A stretch of DNA of 64,000 bases from BOKV01 sp041397525. GTDB lineage: Bacteria > Pseudomonadota > Alphaproteobacteria > Rhizobiales > Rhizobiaceae. Shown piece by piece: positions 8,761 to 16,334 of this stretch (its first letter is position 1; every line of letters begins with the position of its first letter). Made by a program: the position numbers and the translations under genes. Where the stretch lies: assembly GCA_041397525.1 (NCBI GenBank), contig JAWKWL010000002.1:1-64000 (forward strand), written 5' to 3'. Below the pieces are notes generated by a model. It saw only the letters and a list, made by a program, of their open reading frames with translations. It was not told the origin of the DNA and made no database searches.

Positions 8761-8800
8761 AAAAGCCGACCTGCCTGGCTGATGGTAGCCGGGCAAGTCG
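8761..8800 (-). terminator. Attenuator-like hairpin between tauA and tauB
   Basis: On the minus strand the arms CGACTTGCCCGGC (8800-8788) and GCCAGGCAGGTCG (8779-8767) pair with one G-U and one mismatch around an 8-base loop, followed by GCTTTT. Such hairpins after solute-binding genes commonly terminate part of the transcripts or protect the upstream mRNA, giving more binding protein than transporter. This role is inferred. Confidence 0.55.
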
Positions 8801-8823
8801 TTTTGTTGCCGTACCCTGGCAGC

Positions 8824-9831
8824 TTACATTTTGCTCGCTGCGTCGAGTGGTCCGGTGTTGACCGCACCATCATAGGTATCGCGTGCCGACGGGATGTTGC
8901 CCTGCTCCTTGAAGAAGTCTCCGACTCCCTTCAGGAATGCCTGGGTACCACCGCCGAGCCACTTCGCCGAAAGCTGGTCTGCCACTGTCGGGAACTGGAA
9001 GCCCTTCATGGTGTCAGTCGTATCGGCTTCGCTCATGCCGGCATCCTTGGCGATGACGGGAAGCATTTCCGCCGCGTCAGCGCCACCCTTGGCCCACTTC
9101 GCGTTCATGTCGGCCGTGACCTTCAGGAACTTTGCCAGAAGCTCCGCATTTTCAGCTGCGAAGGTTGCCGGAACACTGGTCACGTCATAGACGGAAATGC
9201 CGATTGCATCCTTTTCAGCGCCAGTCAGAAGCACATTGCCATGCTCCTTCATGCGACGCAGCGCACCACCCCAGCCGCAAGCCATGTCCAGATTGCCCTG
9301 GGCAAAGGCAGCTGCACCATCCGGTGGCGCCATGTCTACGATTTCCATCTTCGAGGTATCAACGCCGAAATGCGCCATCTGCTTCAGGAAACCGTAATGC
9401 GCTGCCGTGCCGATCGGTACGCCGACCTTCTTGCCTTCAAGTTCCTTCGCATTGTCCTTGGTGATTTCGAGTGAGGACTTCACCACGCAGTTGTCGTTGT
9501 CGTTGTAAACGACTGCAATGTCGGCAATCTGCAGGTCCTGGCCCGCAGAAGTGGCCACAACGAAAGGCGGCACGCCCTGGCTGACCGAGATCTGCACGTC
9601 ACCCGATGCCATAGCAGCTGACATTGCAGTGCCGGCATCGAACGAACGCCAGTTGACCTTGACGCCAAGTTCCTTCTCGTAAATTCCCATTACCTTGCCA
9701 TATTCGAAAGGCATCGGCCATTCGAGGAAGTAGGCGACGGTGATCTCGTCCATTGCGCGTGCATTGACACTTCCAATCGTCAGGATGGAGACGCCAGCTG
9801 CAAGCGTGAGGGCCAGTTCTCTGATTTTCAT
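8824..9831 (-). CDS. tauA: TauA-like taurine/sulfonate ABC transporter substrate-binding protein
   Basis: This 335-residue periplasmic binding protein has a clear signal peptide in the first 26 residues, cleaved near NARA-MDE. The mature part begins ITVAYFLEWPMPF and carries the NMT1/TauA-type bilobal fold. Segments such as VGVPIGTAAHYGFLKQM and LDMACGWGGALRRM are in positions expected of the sulfonate/taurine group. The second of two nearby ATGs (9831) was chosen because AGGGGA sits 6 bases upstream, against the immediate neighbour of the first (9837). It is the promoter-proximal gene of tauABC. Taurine specificity is inferred from the family and neighbours. Confidence 0.88.
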   Translation of the reverse strand: MKIRELALTLAAGVSILTIGSVNARAMDEITVAYFLEWPMPFEYGKVMGIYEKELGVKVNWRSFDAGTAMSAAMASGDVQISVSQGVPPFVVATSAGQDLQIADIAVVYNDNDNCVVKSSLEITKDNAKELEGKKVGVPIGTAAHYGFLKQMAHFGVDTSKMEIVDMAPPDGAAAFAQGNLDMACGWGGALRRMKEHGNVLLTGAEKDAIGISVYDVTSVPATFAAENAELLAKFLKVTADMNAKWAKGGADAAEMLPVIAKDAGMSEADTTDTMKGFQFPTVADQLSAKWLGGGTQAFLKGVGDFFKEQGNIPSARDTYDGAVNTGPLDAASKM

Positions 9832-10035
9832 ACTCATTCCCCTTTGTTGACCGGAACCATACCGGTTTCGATGACCAGGCTTCAGCGAGGCAAAACCTTT
9901 GCCGTCGCAATAGTTTTGTCTCATCCGATGCTCATGGCATGATGACAGATCACAATGAAAAGATGCAAGCTGGTAGCGCCAGAAAATCACCCCGCATGGA
10001 ACCAGAGCACGACCAAATCGCCAGCAAAGACCAAA

Positions 10036-10818
10036 TCAAACAAGCATCCTGGCCAACCCTGTGACAGCCAGCGTGAACAGCAGGATCAATACTGCGCGCC
10101 TGAATTCGGCATCGGTTGCACCGGCAAACCGCCTCGATCCAAGCATGATCGAGACGCCCATCACCGGCAGCATCACCAGCGCCAGGAGGAGGATGTCGAA
10201 CCCGATCACACCGCGCCACGCCATCACGATGGCTGCATAAAGATCGCTTACGAAGAAGTAGGCAATCAGCGTGGCGCGCATCCGCGATGGGTCGGTTGCG
10301 CTCAGCGTCATGACAATGACGATGAACAAACCCGAAAGCGCACTCGCGCCGTTGATGGCTCCCGCGGCAAGACCGGTCATGAACCAGCCGATATTGCCGA
10401 TTGCAAAGGACCGTGTCTTTCCGGGCAGAAGTATCAGGGCCGCAAGCAGGATGAAGCCATAGACGAACAGGCTGACAGACTGCGAACTGGCATATTGCAA
10501 TGCTGCAATTCCGAGCGGATTTCCCAAGATGGCACCAGCCGTGAGGCCGGACATCCTGTTCCAGTCGACATGGCGGAAAACCGATGGGGCCATCTGCACA
10601 CTCGCCGCCACCTCAAGCAGGATCGCCAGGGGTACGACAACCGTAAGCGGCAGGAAAAATCCTGCGCCCGCAACCGCTATCGCCGAAAAGCCGAACCCGC
10701 CATAGCCTCTCGCAAAGCCGGCAACCGCAAGCACAAGCGCGCAGCCGGTAAGTGAAAGACAGGTTGAGCCAGCCGGCAGCAAGGACAGCAGGGTTTCACC
10801 CGACAGTGATCCGAACAT
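10036..10818 (-). CDS. tauE: TSUP (TauE/SafE) family membrane exporter
   Basis: This 260-residue integral membrane protein belongs to the sulfite exporter TauE/SafE family. It has about eight hydrophobic segments in two related halves; typical pieces are GFARGYGGFGFSAIAV near residue 35 and GAINGASALSGLFIV near 155. It starts 5 bases after the MocR regulator stop and is presumably co-transcribed with it. In taurine dissimilation loci a TSUP member exports the sulfite released from sulfoacetaldehyde, which fits the TauABC/MocR neighbours. The assignment to sulfite is inference because TSUP proteins also carry organic anions. Confidence 0.85.
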   Translation of the reverse strand: MFGSLSGETLLSLLPAGSTCLSLTGCALVLAVAGFARGYGGFGFSAIAVAGAGFFLPLTVVVPLAILLEVAASVQMAPSVFRHVDWNRMSGLTAGAILGNPLGIAALQYASSQSVSLFVYGFILLAALILLPGKTRSFAIGNIGWFMTGLAAGAINGASALSGLFIVIVMTLSATDPSRMRATLIAYFFVSDLYAAIVMAWRGVIGFDILLLALVMLPVMGVSIMLGSRRFAGATDAEFRRAVLILLFTLAVTGLARMLV

Positions 10819-10823
10819 GTCGA

Positions 10824-12341
10824 TCAGGCTTTTTCTTGCAGCCCGGCTGCATCCGCGGCAGTACCCGGATCAAAACCCAGCCTCGTCGCAGCTTCAGCCA
10901 ATTTTCCGATGCCCTGCCCTATTCGTTGTTCGGATATCGAGGAAAAACCAAGCCGGAAATAGTTGCGGTTTCCCTCAGGCCTGGCGAAAAACACATTTCC
11001 AGGTTCAATCACCACGCCGTCCTTCATGGCTTCAATTGCCAGCCGTTCGGCGTCCAGTTCTGAAGGCCCCTTGACCCAGAACGAAGTCCCGCCAAAGACG
11101 GGTGACTGCGACCAGCCTGGAAACAGCTTTCCAAGCGCTTCGCCCATTGCCTCCCATCGCGTGTGATAAGTGCGCTGCAACCGGTTGATCAACGCATCAT
11201 GCCGCCCCAGCGCCAGGAAAAGTGCCACCACCCGCTGATTGTTGCCCGGAGGATGGCGCAGCACCAGCCTCCGCATGGCACGCAATTCGGCAACCAGCGG
11301 TGCCGGTGCTACCAGAAATCCCATCCGGATTCCCGGCATCATCGATTTCGAAAGGCTGCCCACGTAAAGCACCCGCCCGTCGTGATCGAGCGACTTCAGC
11401 GCAGGTGTCGGCTCGCCCCGGTAATTGGTTTCGTACTCATAGTCATCCTCGATGATCAGCCCGTCATTGGTGCTGGCCCAATCAAGCAGTTCCCGTCGAC
11501 GCTCCAGGCTCATCGTCACATTGGTGGGGAACTGGTGGCTGGGCGTGGTGAAGACCATGCCGCCATCCTTCAACTCGCTGGTTTTCAACCCCTTTGCATC
11601 GACCGGAATGGCCCGCAGGTCATTGGACAACAGCGAAAACATGTTGCGGATGTCGGGATAGCCAGGATCCTCGACATGAACCGGCGTTTCCGGCTTTACC
11701 AGCAGGTTGGCGATCAGGAACAAAGCGTTTTGCGCGCCCATCGTCACCAGGATTTCGTCGGTTTCCGCCATCACGCCGCGGCGTGTGAGAATCCTCTGCC
11801 TGATCTGTTCGACCAGCATCGGATCATCGGCATTGAAGCGGTCATCAGTCCAGGCGTCGAACCACTTGAGGCTCATGGCCTGACGCATGCAGTCACGCCA
11901 TGCAGTGATCGGAAACAGCCCTGCATCCACCTGCCCGTAAATGAAGGGATAAGGGTAGTCATGCCAGTTCTCCGGTTTCTGGATATTGGATTGCCGGGTC
12001 GGCGCAAGCCGCAGTTTCCTTGCCCAGTCAACCTTGTCAGGCGCCGTGTGCGGCTTGGCCTTCTTGGGCTGCGCTTCAACGATCCCCTGGCGCACATCCG
12101 GTGAAACATAAAATCCGGACCGCTCGCGTGCGACCAGATAGCCGTCCGCTGCCAGCGCCTGATAGGCAAGCATCACCGTGTTACGCGAGACTTTCAGTCT
12201 TTTTGCCATCGCCCGCGTCGAAGGAACCGCCGAACTTGGCGGCAATTGCCCGGCCAGCATGGCGGTTACCAGCATTTCGCGAATCTGCGCTTGCAGCGTT
12301 GCCGCCTCCATTCGTTCGACGTGAAACAGGCTGTAGCGCAT
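10824..12341 (-). CDS. MocR-type (GntR/aminotransferase fusion) regulator, possibly TauR
   Basis: This 505-residue protein has an N-terminal GntR winged helix (about 10-80; core TRAMAKRLKVSRNTVMLAYQ). A fold-type I aminotransferase-like domain follows, with the PLP lysine in VGSLSKSMMPGIRMGF. MocR proteins use PLP and an amino compound as effectors. Its place between a TSUP exporter and a divergent omega-amino-acid aminotransferase, next to tauABC, matches TauR-type regulators of taurine use in alphaproteobacteria. The start MRYSLFHVE is preferred over upstream codons in the same frame, which would add unconserved residues. The divergent promoter region carries a perfect 12-base palindrome. 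Confidence 0.85.
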   Translation of the reverse strand: MRYSLFHVERMEAATLQAQIREMLVTAMLAGQLPPSSAVPSTRAMAKRLKVSRNTVMLAYQALAADGYLVARERSGFYVSPDVRQGIVEAQPKKAKPHTAPDKVDWARKLRLAPTRQSNIQKPENWHDYPYPFIYGQVDAGLFPITAWRDCMRQAMSLKWFDAWTDDRFNADDPMLVEQIRQRILTRRGVMAETDEILVTMGAQNALFLIANLLVKPETPVHVEDPGYPDIRNMFSLLSNDLRAIPVDAKGLKTSELKDGGMVFTTPSHQFPTNVTMSLERRRELLDWASTNDGLIIEDDYEYETNYRGEPTPALKSLDHDGRVLYVGSLSKSMMPGIRMGFLVAPAPLVAELRAMRRLVLRHPPGNNQRVVALFLALGRHDALINRLQRTYHTRWEAMGEALGKLFPGWSQSPVFGGTSFWVKGPSELDAERLAIEAMKDGVVIEPGNVFFARPEGNRNYFRLGFSSISEQRIGQGIGKLAEAATRLGFDPGTAADAAGLQEKA

Positions 12342-12437
12342 TGTCAGGATTTCCGGTTTGCTGTGTGCGGTTTGACAGGCATCAGGCACCATGATCCAGA
12401 GTGTCCCCAAATTCAAGGGAAACTGGCACTACTATGG

Positions 12438-12449
12438 GGTCAATTGACC
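12438..12449. promoter_or_regulatory. Palindrome GGTCAATTGACC in the mocR/aminotransferase divergent region
   Basis: This is a perfect 12-base palindrome between the divergent MocR gene (start 12341) and aminotransferase gene (start 12524). Outer CTGG (from 12423) and CCAG (to 12451) flank it. MocR proteins usually bind direct repeats, so this could be their site or that of another factor. Symmetry and position are the only evidence. Confidence 0.45.
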
Positions 12450-12523
12450 AGCCATGGTATTTTCAGGACATTGCCGCGGCTAGACCGCCAGGCAACGCCT
12501 CCCCCGTTTTTCAGGAGCAGAAA

Positions 12524-13861
12524 ATGAACATCGTCGCCAAGCCGCTTGAGCGTTTCGCCACCAACTCCCTTGAGAGCCATTGGATGCCGTTTACGGCCAA
12601 CAAGGATTTCAAGGCGGCCCCGCGTTTGGTTACCAAGAGCGAAGGCATGTATTTGTGGAACCAGAATGGGGATCGCCTGATCGACGGTTCCTCCGGCCTT
12701 TTCAACGTGGCTGCCGGTCATGGTCGCCGTGAAATAGCGGACGCCGTTCATGCGCAGATGCTGCAGAACGATTACACAGCGCCGTTCCAGCTGGCACAGC
12801 CAACTTCCTTTGCACTGTCAGCCAAGCTGGCCAAGCTGTTGCCCGAACCATTCAATCATGTCTTCTTCACCAATTCCGGGTCAGAATCGATTGATACCGC
12901 TCTCAAGATGGTGATGGCCTATCACCGTGCCCGTGGCGAAAGCCAGCGCATCAGGTTCGTCTCGCGCGAGCGCGCCTATCACGGCGTGAATATCGGTGGC
13001 GTATCGCTGGCCGGCATGGTTCGCAACCGCGAAACATTCCCCGTTGTGATGCCCAACATCGTGATGATGCGCCACACCTGGGATGACCAGAACCTGTTTA
13101 CCCGCGGCCAGCCCGGGCATGGCGCTGAACTCGCCAATGACTTGCAGCGCCATTGCGAGACCTATGGTGGAGCAACAATTGCCGCCGTATTTGTCGAACC
13201 GGTCGCTGGTTCCACCGGCACACTGGTTCCGCCAAAGGGCTATCTCGAGCGCCTGCGCCAGATTTGCGACAAGCACGGCATTCTGCTGGTGTTTGATGAA
13301 GTCATCACCGGTTTCGGTCGCTTGGGCACCCCTTTTGCCGCCGACAAGTTCGGTGTGATGCCCGATATCATCACCATGGCCAAGGCTTTGACCAATGGCG
13401 CCATTCCGATGGGCGCGGTTGCCGCAACCGATGCCATCTATGAAACGATCACCGGTGCAGCACCCGAAAACGCCATCGAGTTTTTCCATGGCTACACTTA
13501 TTCGGGCCATCCTGCTGCTTGCGCCGCTGGTCTTGCCACTCTGCAGATCTACGAAGATGAAGGTCTGTTCGAACGCGCCGCAACAATGAGCGATTATTTC
13601 CTCGATGCGATCTGGTCACTGAAGGATTTGCCGATCGTGCGCGACCTGCGCGGCGTCGGCATGATGGCTGGCATTGAAGTCTTCCCGATCGAGGGCAAGC
13701 CTGGCATTCGCGGCAACGAATTGCAGAAGCAGCTTTTCTGGAAGGGCTGCCACGTCAAATGGACCGGCGACACCGCAATTGTCGCACCGTCCTTCATCGC
13801 CGAAAAGAGCCATATCGACGAAATCGTCGATGCCTTCCGTCGAACCCTCAAGGATCTGTAA
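12524..13861 (+). CDS. Class III omega-amino-acid:pyruvate aminotransferase
   Basis: This 445-residue PLP enzyme closely follows the pattern of beta-alanine/omega-amino-acid:pyruvate transaminases. Shared segments are HWMPFTANKDF near residue 20, the phosphate-binding FFTNSGSESIDTALKM near 115, RAYHGVN near 150 and VFDEVITGFGRLGT near 255. The PLP lysine is in ITMAKALTNGAIPMGAV near 285, and HGYTYSGHPAACAAGL follows near 325. The ATG at 12524 has AGGAG 8 bases upstream, so the 41-codon upstream extension is discarded. Beside TauABC, TauE and MocR it probably removes the amino group of taurine or hypotaurine. Beta-alanine is the main alternative. A strong terminator follows. Confidence 0.88.
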   Translation: MNIVAKPLERFATNSLESHWMPFTANKDFKAAPRLVTKSEGMYLWNQNGDRLIDGSSGLFNVAAGHGRREIADAVHAQMLQNDYTAPFQLAQPTSFALSAKLAKLLPEPFNHVFFTNSGSESIDTALKMVMAYHRARGESQRIRFVSRERAYHGVNIGGVSLAGMVRNRETFPVVMPNIVMMRHTWDDQNLFTRGQPGHGAELANDLQRHCETYGGATIAAVFVEPVAGSTGTLVPPKGYLERLRQICDKHGILLVFDEVITGFGRLGTPFAADKFGVMPDIITMAKALTNGAIPMGAVAATDAIYETITGAAPENAIEFFHGYTYSGHPAACAAGLATLQIYEDEGLFERAATMSDYFLDAIWSLKDLPIVRDLRGVGMMAGIEVFPIEGKPGIRGNELQKQLFWKGCHVKWTGDTAIVAPSFIAEKSHIDEIVDAFRRTLKDL

Positions 13862-13876
13862 GCGGCCAATCGCCAA

Positions 13877-13908
13877 AAACCCTGCCATGGTTCGCCATGA
13901 CAGGGTTT
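13877..13908 (+). terminator. Terminator hairpin after the aminotransferase
   Basis: AAACCCTGCCATGG and CCATGACAGGGTTT pair over 14 bases with one mismatch around a TTCG tetraloop, 15 bases past the stop codon. A second hairpin, AGCGGA-7-TCCGCT, follows at 13917-13935. The remaining 13936-14064 shows no gene. Confidence 0.8.
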
Positions 13909-14064
13909 GTGGAGAAAGCGGAGTTTTGTTCCGCTAATAATGTGGACCGCATCTCCCGGTATTGCTGACAGGGGCGTTTTCAGCCTTTCCCCGTCGATGC
14001 GGCCCTTATTGCCAATTCCTTCCTGCCATGCAGGTCAGGTTCCGGCAATTCGATTGGCTTGCGC

Positions 14065-14355
14065 TTAATTGCAAACCGTGACGCGCTGATAAACCTCGCG
14101 GCCATAGCCGTCATATCCGGCGAACTGCGTTTCTTTCCAGCAGCGTGGCTGTGGCTGGTAGACAACGCCGTAGCTTGGCTGTGCATAAGAGCGGGATGCG
14201 CCGCCGATGATGGCACCGGCAACGATGCCGCCAAGCAGGGCTGCCGCGACATGCTTGCCGCCTGCATGGGCTTCAGACGGGGTTGCCAGTGACGAACCGG
14301 CAATCATGGCAAAGGCTGCAAGGCCGGTGATGGTCAGGGTACGAAGGTTTGTCAT
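14065..14355 (-). CDS. Small exported glycine-zipper protein
   Basis: This 96-residue protein has a signal peptide (about 1-30, ending SEAHA) and then a glycine/alanine-rich segment AAALLGGIVAGAIIGGASRS typical of glycine-zipper membrane-associated proteins. The short tail has two cysteines (RCWKET and VTVCN). It is probably periplasmic or outer-membrane associated. Its start codon overlaps the stop of a 36-codon leader-type ORF (ATGA), so its translation is likely coupled to that ORF. GGAG lies 8-11 bases upstream, inside the leader ORF. I cannot assign a function beyond family resemblance. Confidence 0.8.
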   Translation of the reverse strand: MTNLRTLTITGLAAFAMIAGSSLATPSEAHAGGKHVAAALLGGIVAGAIIGGASRSYAQPSYGVVYQPQPRCWKETQFAGYDGYGREVYQRVTVCN

Positions 14356-14462
14356 TTTGAAGTCTCCACTTTCTCACGGTGTTGTCTCAGTTTCTTCCGG
14401 CTGGCTTCCTGCCGCTGCCGATGATCAACAGATAGGCCCGTTCGAAAGGGAGGGTTGTGCAT
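14352..14462 (-). CDS. Leader-type short ORF, copy 2, overlapping the glycine-zipper gene
   Basis: The ATG at 14462-14460 opens a 36-residue ORF starting MHNPPFRTGLSVDHRQRQEA and ending in a basic tail rich in lysine and arginine. Its TGA (14354-14352) overlaps the ATG of the glycine-zipper protein as ATGA. The first 19 codons repeat those at the left edge of the window, with only residues 4-5 changed (PP here, LS there) and one synonymous change. No Shine-Dalgarno sequence precedes the ATG. Frame conservation, duplication and start-stop overlap together argue for a real, possibly regulatory, leader peptide. I know of no named family for it. Confidence 0.6.
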   Translation of the reverse strand: MHNPPFRTGLSVDHRQRQEASRKKLRQHREKVETSK

Positions 14463-14511
14463 TTCTACACAAGTGATGCACACATGTGGAAATCGGGAAT
14501 GATAGCAGGAT

Positions 14512-15060
14512 TCAGATTTTCTGACCGGGGATCGGCAACAACATGCCACGTTCCTTGAGCCAGGGATTGAGTTTCAGTGCTTCACGCAGCACTTTTTGCC
14601 CCAGTTCCATCCTGCCCTGGTTCATCAAAACCAGTGCCTTGCCGGACATCGCGGCAAAATGATCCGGCATCTTCTCGAGCGCGATATCCAGGTCTTCAAG
14701 GCTCTTGTCATAGTTCTCGCGCAGAAAACGGACAAAGGCGCGCTGGTTGTAACCCTCGACATAATCGGGGCAATAGGCAATCAGCGCATCAAGAACCTTT
14801 TCCGCCTCCTCGAAATCATAGGCTTCACGCCGTTGCATGCCACGATCCAGTAGCGCTTGCGCCCTTTCATCAGGTGCCTTTGTCCACATCCGCCATATCT
14901 GGTCTGCGATTGTCTTTGACGAGGCTTCGTCAGGTGCCTTGGCTAGCTGTTCCATGAGACGCGAGCGTTCGGCATTTGCGTCTGCCGATGGCGGGCAAGT
15001 CTGTGCAGATGCCAGTGTCGCAAACAGCATGAAAACAAGAAGGAAAAGGGTACGCATCAT
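14512..15060 (-). CDS. Exported tetratricopeptide-repeat protein
   Basis: This 182-residue protein begins with two methionines and a signal peptide (MRTLFLLVFMLFATLASA). At least two TPR-like helical pairs follow; EEAEKVLDALIAYCPDYVEGYN and SLEDLDIALEKMPDHFAAMSG mark consecutive 34-residue units at about 85-155. It is likely periplasmic and mediates protein contacts. The start at 15060 or 15057 is chosen because the longer frame adds 54 residues that lack any pattern and precede the signal peptide. Its stop lies 49 bases before the leader ORF ATG, so the leader promoter is probably inside or just after this gene. Confidence 0.8.
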   Translation of the reverse strand: MMRTLFLLVFMLFATLASAQTCPPSADANAERSRLMEQLAKAPDEASSKTIADQIWRMWTKAPDERAQALLDRGMQRREAYDFEEAEKVLDALIAYCPDYVEGYNQRAFVRFLRENYDKSLEDLDIALEKMPDHFAAMSGKALVLMNQGRMELGQKVLREALKLNPWLKERGMLLPIPGQKI

Positions 15061-15143
15061 GCCACCACTGTCAGATTGCAGTGTCGATGAGTCAAGGAGC
15101 GAACCCCGCCACTTCCGGCAGGGTTCGACCTTTCCAGATGTGC

Positions 15144-16145
15144 TTACAGCTGCATCTGGTAACTGTTTGGAATGTAGCGATAGCCTACATCCATCTTCTC
15201 CACGAAGCCGACGGCGGGCCATGGCATGTGATAGCCGATGAATGGCAACGTGTCGGTGGCGATCATGTCAAACACCTTCTTGCGGGTGGCGGCGGCCCCG
15301 GCCTTGTCGGCGTCGAAGGCGACCTCCCAGTCCGGACGTTGCAACGACACGACAAAATGGTTTGCCGTATCCGCTGTCAGCACCAGGCTGCGTCCAGCCG
15401 ATTCCAGCATGTAGATCATGTGGCCGGGCGTATGGCCGGCAGCATCCATCCCGGAAATGCCGGAGACTACAGAATCGCCGTCCTTGATGAAGGTCATCTT
15501 TTCGGCCATCGGCTTCACCATGCCGTCGACCATCTTGGCGACCCGCTCGGTCGGACCACTCATGCGCTCGGGCGCTGACCAGAAATTGTATTCGGTTTCG
15601 CCCGTTACATAGCGTGCATTGGGGTAGGCAGGTGCGCCGTCTTCCATCAACCCGCCTATATGGTCGGGATGCATGTGCGTGATAACTACGACATCGACCT
15701 GTTCTGGCGTGTAACCGGCGGCCGCCAGCACATTGCGCGTATTGCCCATTCCGTTTGCACGCGCACCGGCTCCAAGCCCGGTGTCGAACAGCACGAGTTC
15801 GTTGCCGGTATTGACGAGTGTCGGCGCGAACCCGTTGACAAATCTGGTCTCGGGCAGGCTGTTTTCACGCAGCAGCGCCTGAACTGTCTCCGCAGACTGG
15901 TCGGACCCAAAGGTCGGATGCGGACCGTCACCCGGACGCAGGCCGTCATTGAGCGTGGTGATCTCGAAATCACCCAGTGTGAAACGATAGAATTGCGGAA
16001 CCATGGAGCCCAGCATCGGCGCCTTGGCCTGGGCTGGACGAACCATTACCTGCGGCGCGACAATTGCCGCCCCGCCCAGAATGGCAGTCTTCAATGCTCC
16101 ACGTCGCGTAAGCTTCGTACAGTCCTTTCCTGAAATTCCTGTCAT
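15144..16145 (-). CDS. Tat-exported MBL-fold metallohydrolase
   Basis: This 333-residue metallo-beta-lactamase-fold protein has a twin-arginine signal (LTRRGALK followed by a hydrophobic stretch ending PAQA). The zinc motif THMHPDHIGG is near residue 165, and downstream ligands are in AAGHTPGH and LTADTANH. It probably folds in the cytoplasm with its metals and acts in the periplasm. The ATG at 16145 has GGAGGT 5 bases upstream, better than an ATG 15 bases earlier. It is divergent from another MBL-fold gene at 16335. The substrate is unknown; relatives include lactonases and quorum-quenching enzymes. Confidence 0.85.
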   Translation of the reverse strand: MTGISGKDCTKLTRRGALKTAILGGAAIVAPQVMVRPAQAKAPMLGSMVPQFYRFTLGDFEITTLNDGLRPGDGPHPTFGSDQSAETVQALLRENSLPETRFVNGFAPTLVNTGNELVLFDTGLGAGARANGMGNTRNVLAAAGYTPEQVDVVVITHMHPDHIGGLMEDGAPAYPNARYVTGETEYNFWSAPERMSGPTERVAKMVDGMVKPMAEKMTFIKDGDSVVSGISGMDAAGHTPGHMIYMLESAGRSLVLTADTANHFVVSLQRPDWEVAFDADKAGAAATRKKVFDMIATDTLPFIGYHMPWPAVGFVEKMDVGYRYIPNSYQMQL

Positions 16146-16232
16146 TCGAACCTCCATCATCGTTTGTTTTCTGAAACTCCGTTACCCACCGAAGATGGAT
16201 CAGTCAGTTCTGGTATCAAATAACGATGCGGT

Positions 16233-16245
16233 GAACACAGTGTTC
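16233..16245. promoter_or_regulatory. Perfect inverted repeat between the two divergent MBL-fold genes
   Basis: GAACAC-A-GTGTTC is a perfect 6-base inverted repeat with a one-base centre, lying between genes that start at 16145 and 16335. It is an operator candidate for shared control. It does not match the usual alphaproteobacterial LexA site (GTTC-N7-GTTC). Confidence 0.4.
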
Positions 16246-16334
16246 GAAATTACCGGCACCCGATCAGCAGGTGGATATGATCTGCTTGAAACATTACGAC
16301 AACTGCCCAAGATAGACTCGAACCGGAGGTCGTC

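Noticed and set aside
11163..12104. 313-codon plus-strand ORF
   Set aside because: It is antisense to the MocR regulator and shows no domain pattern.
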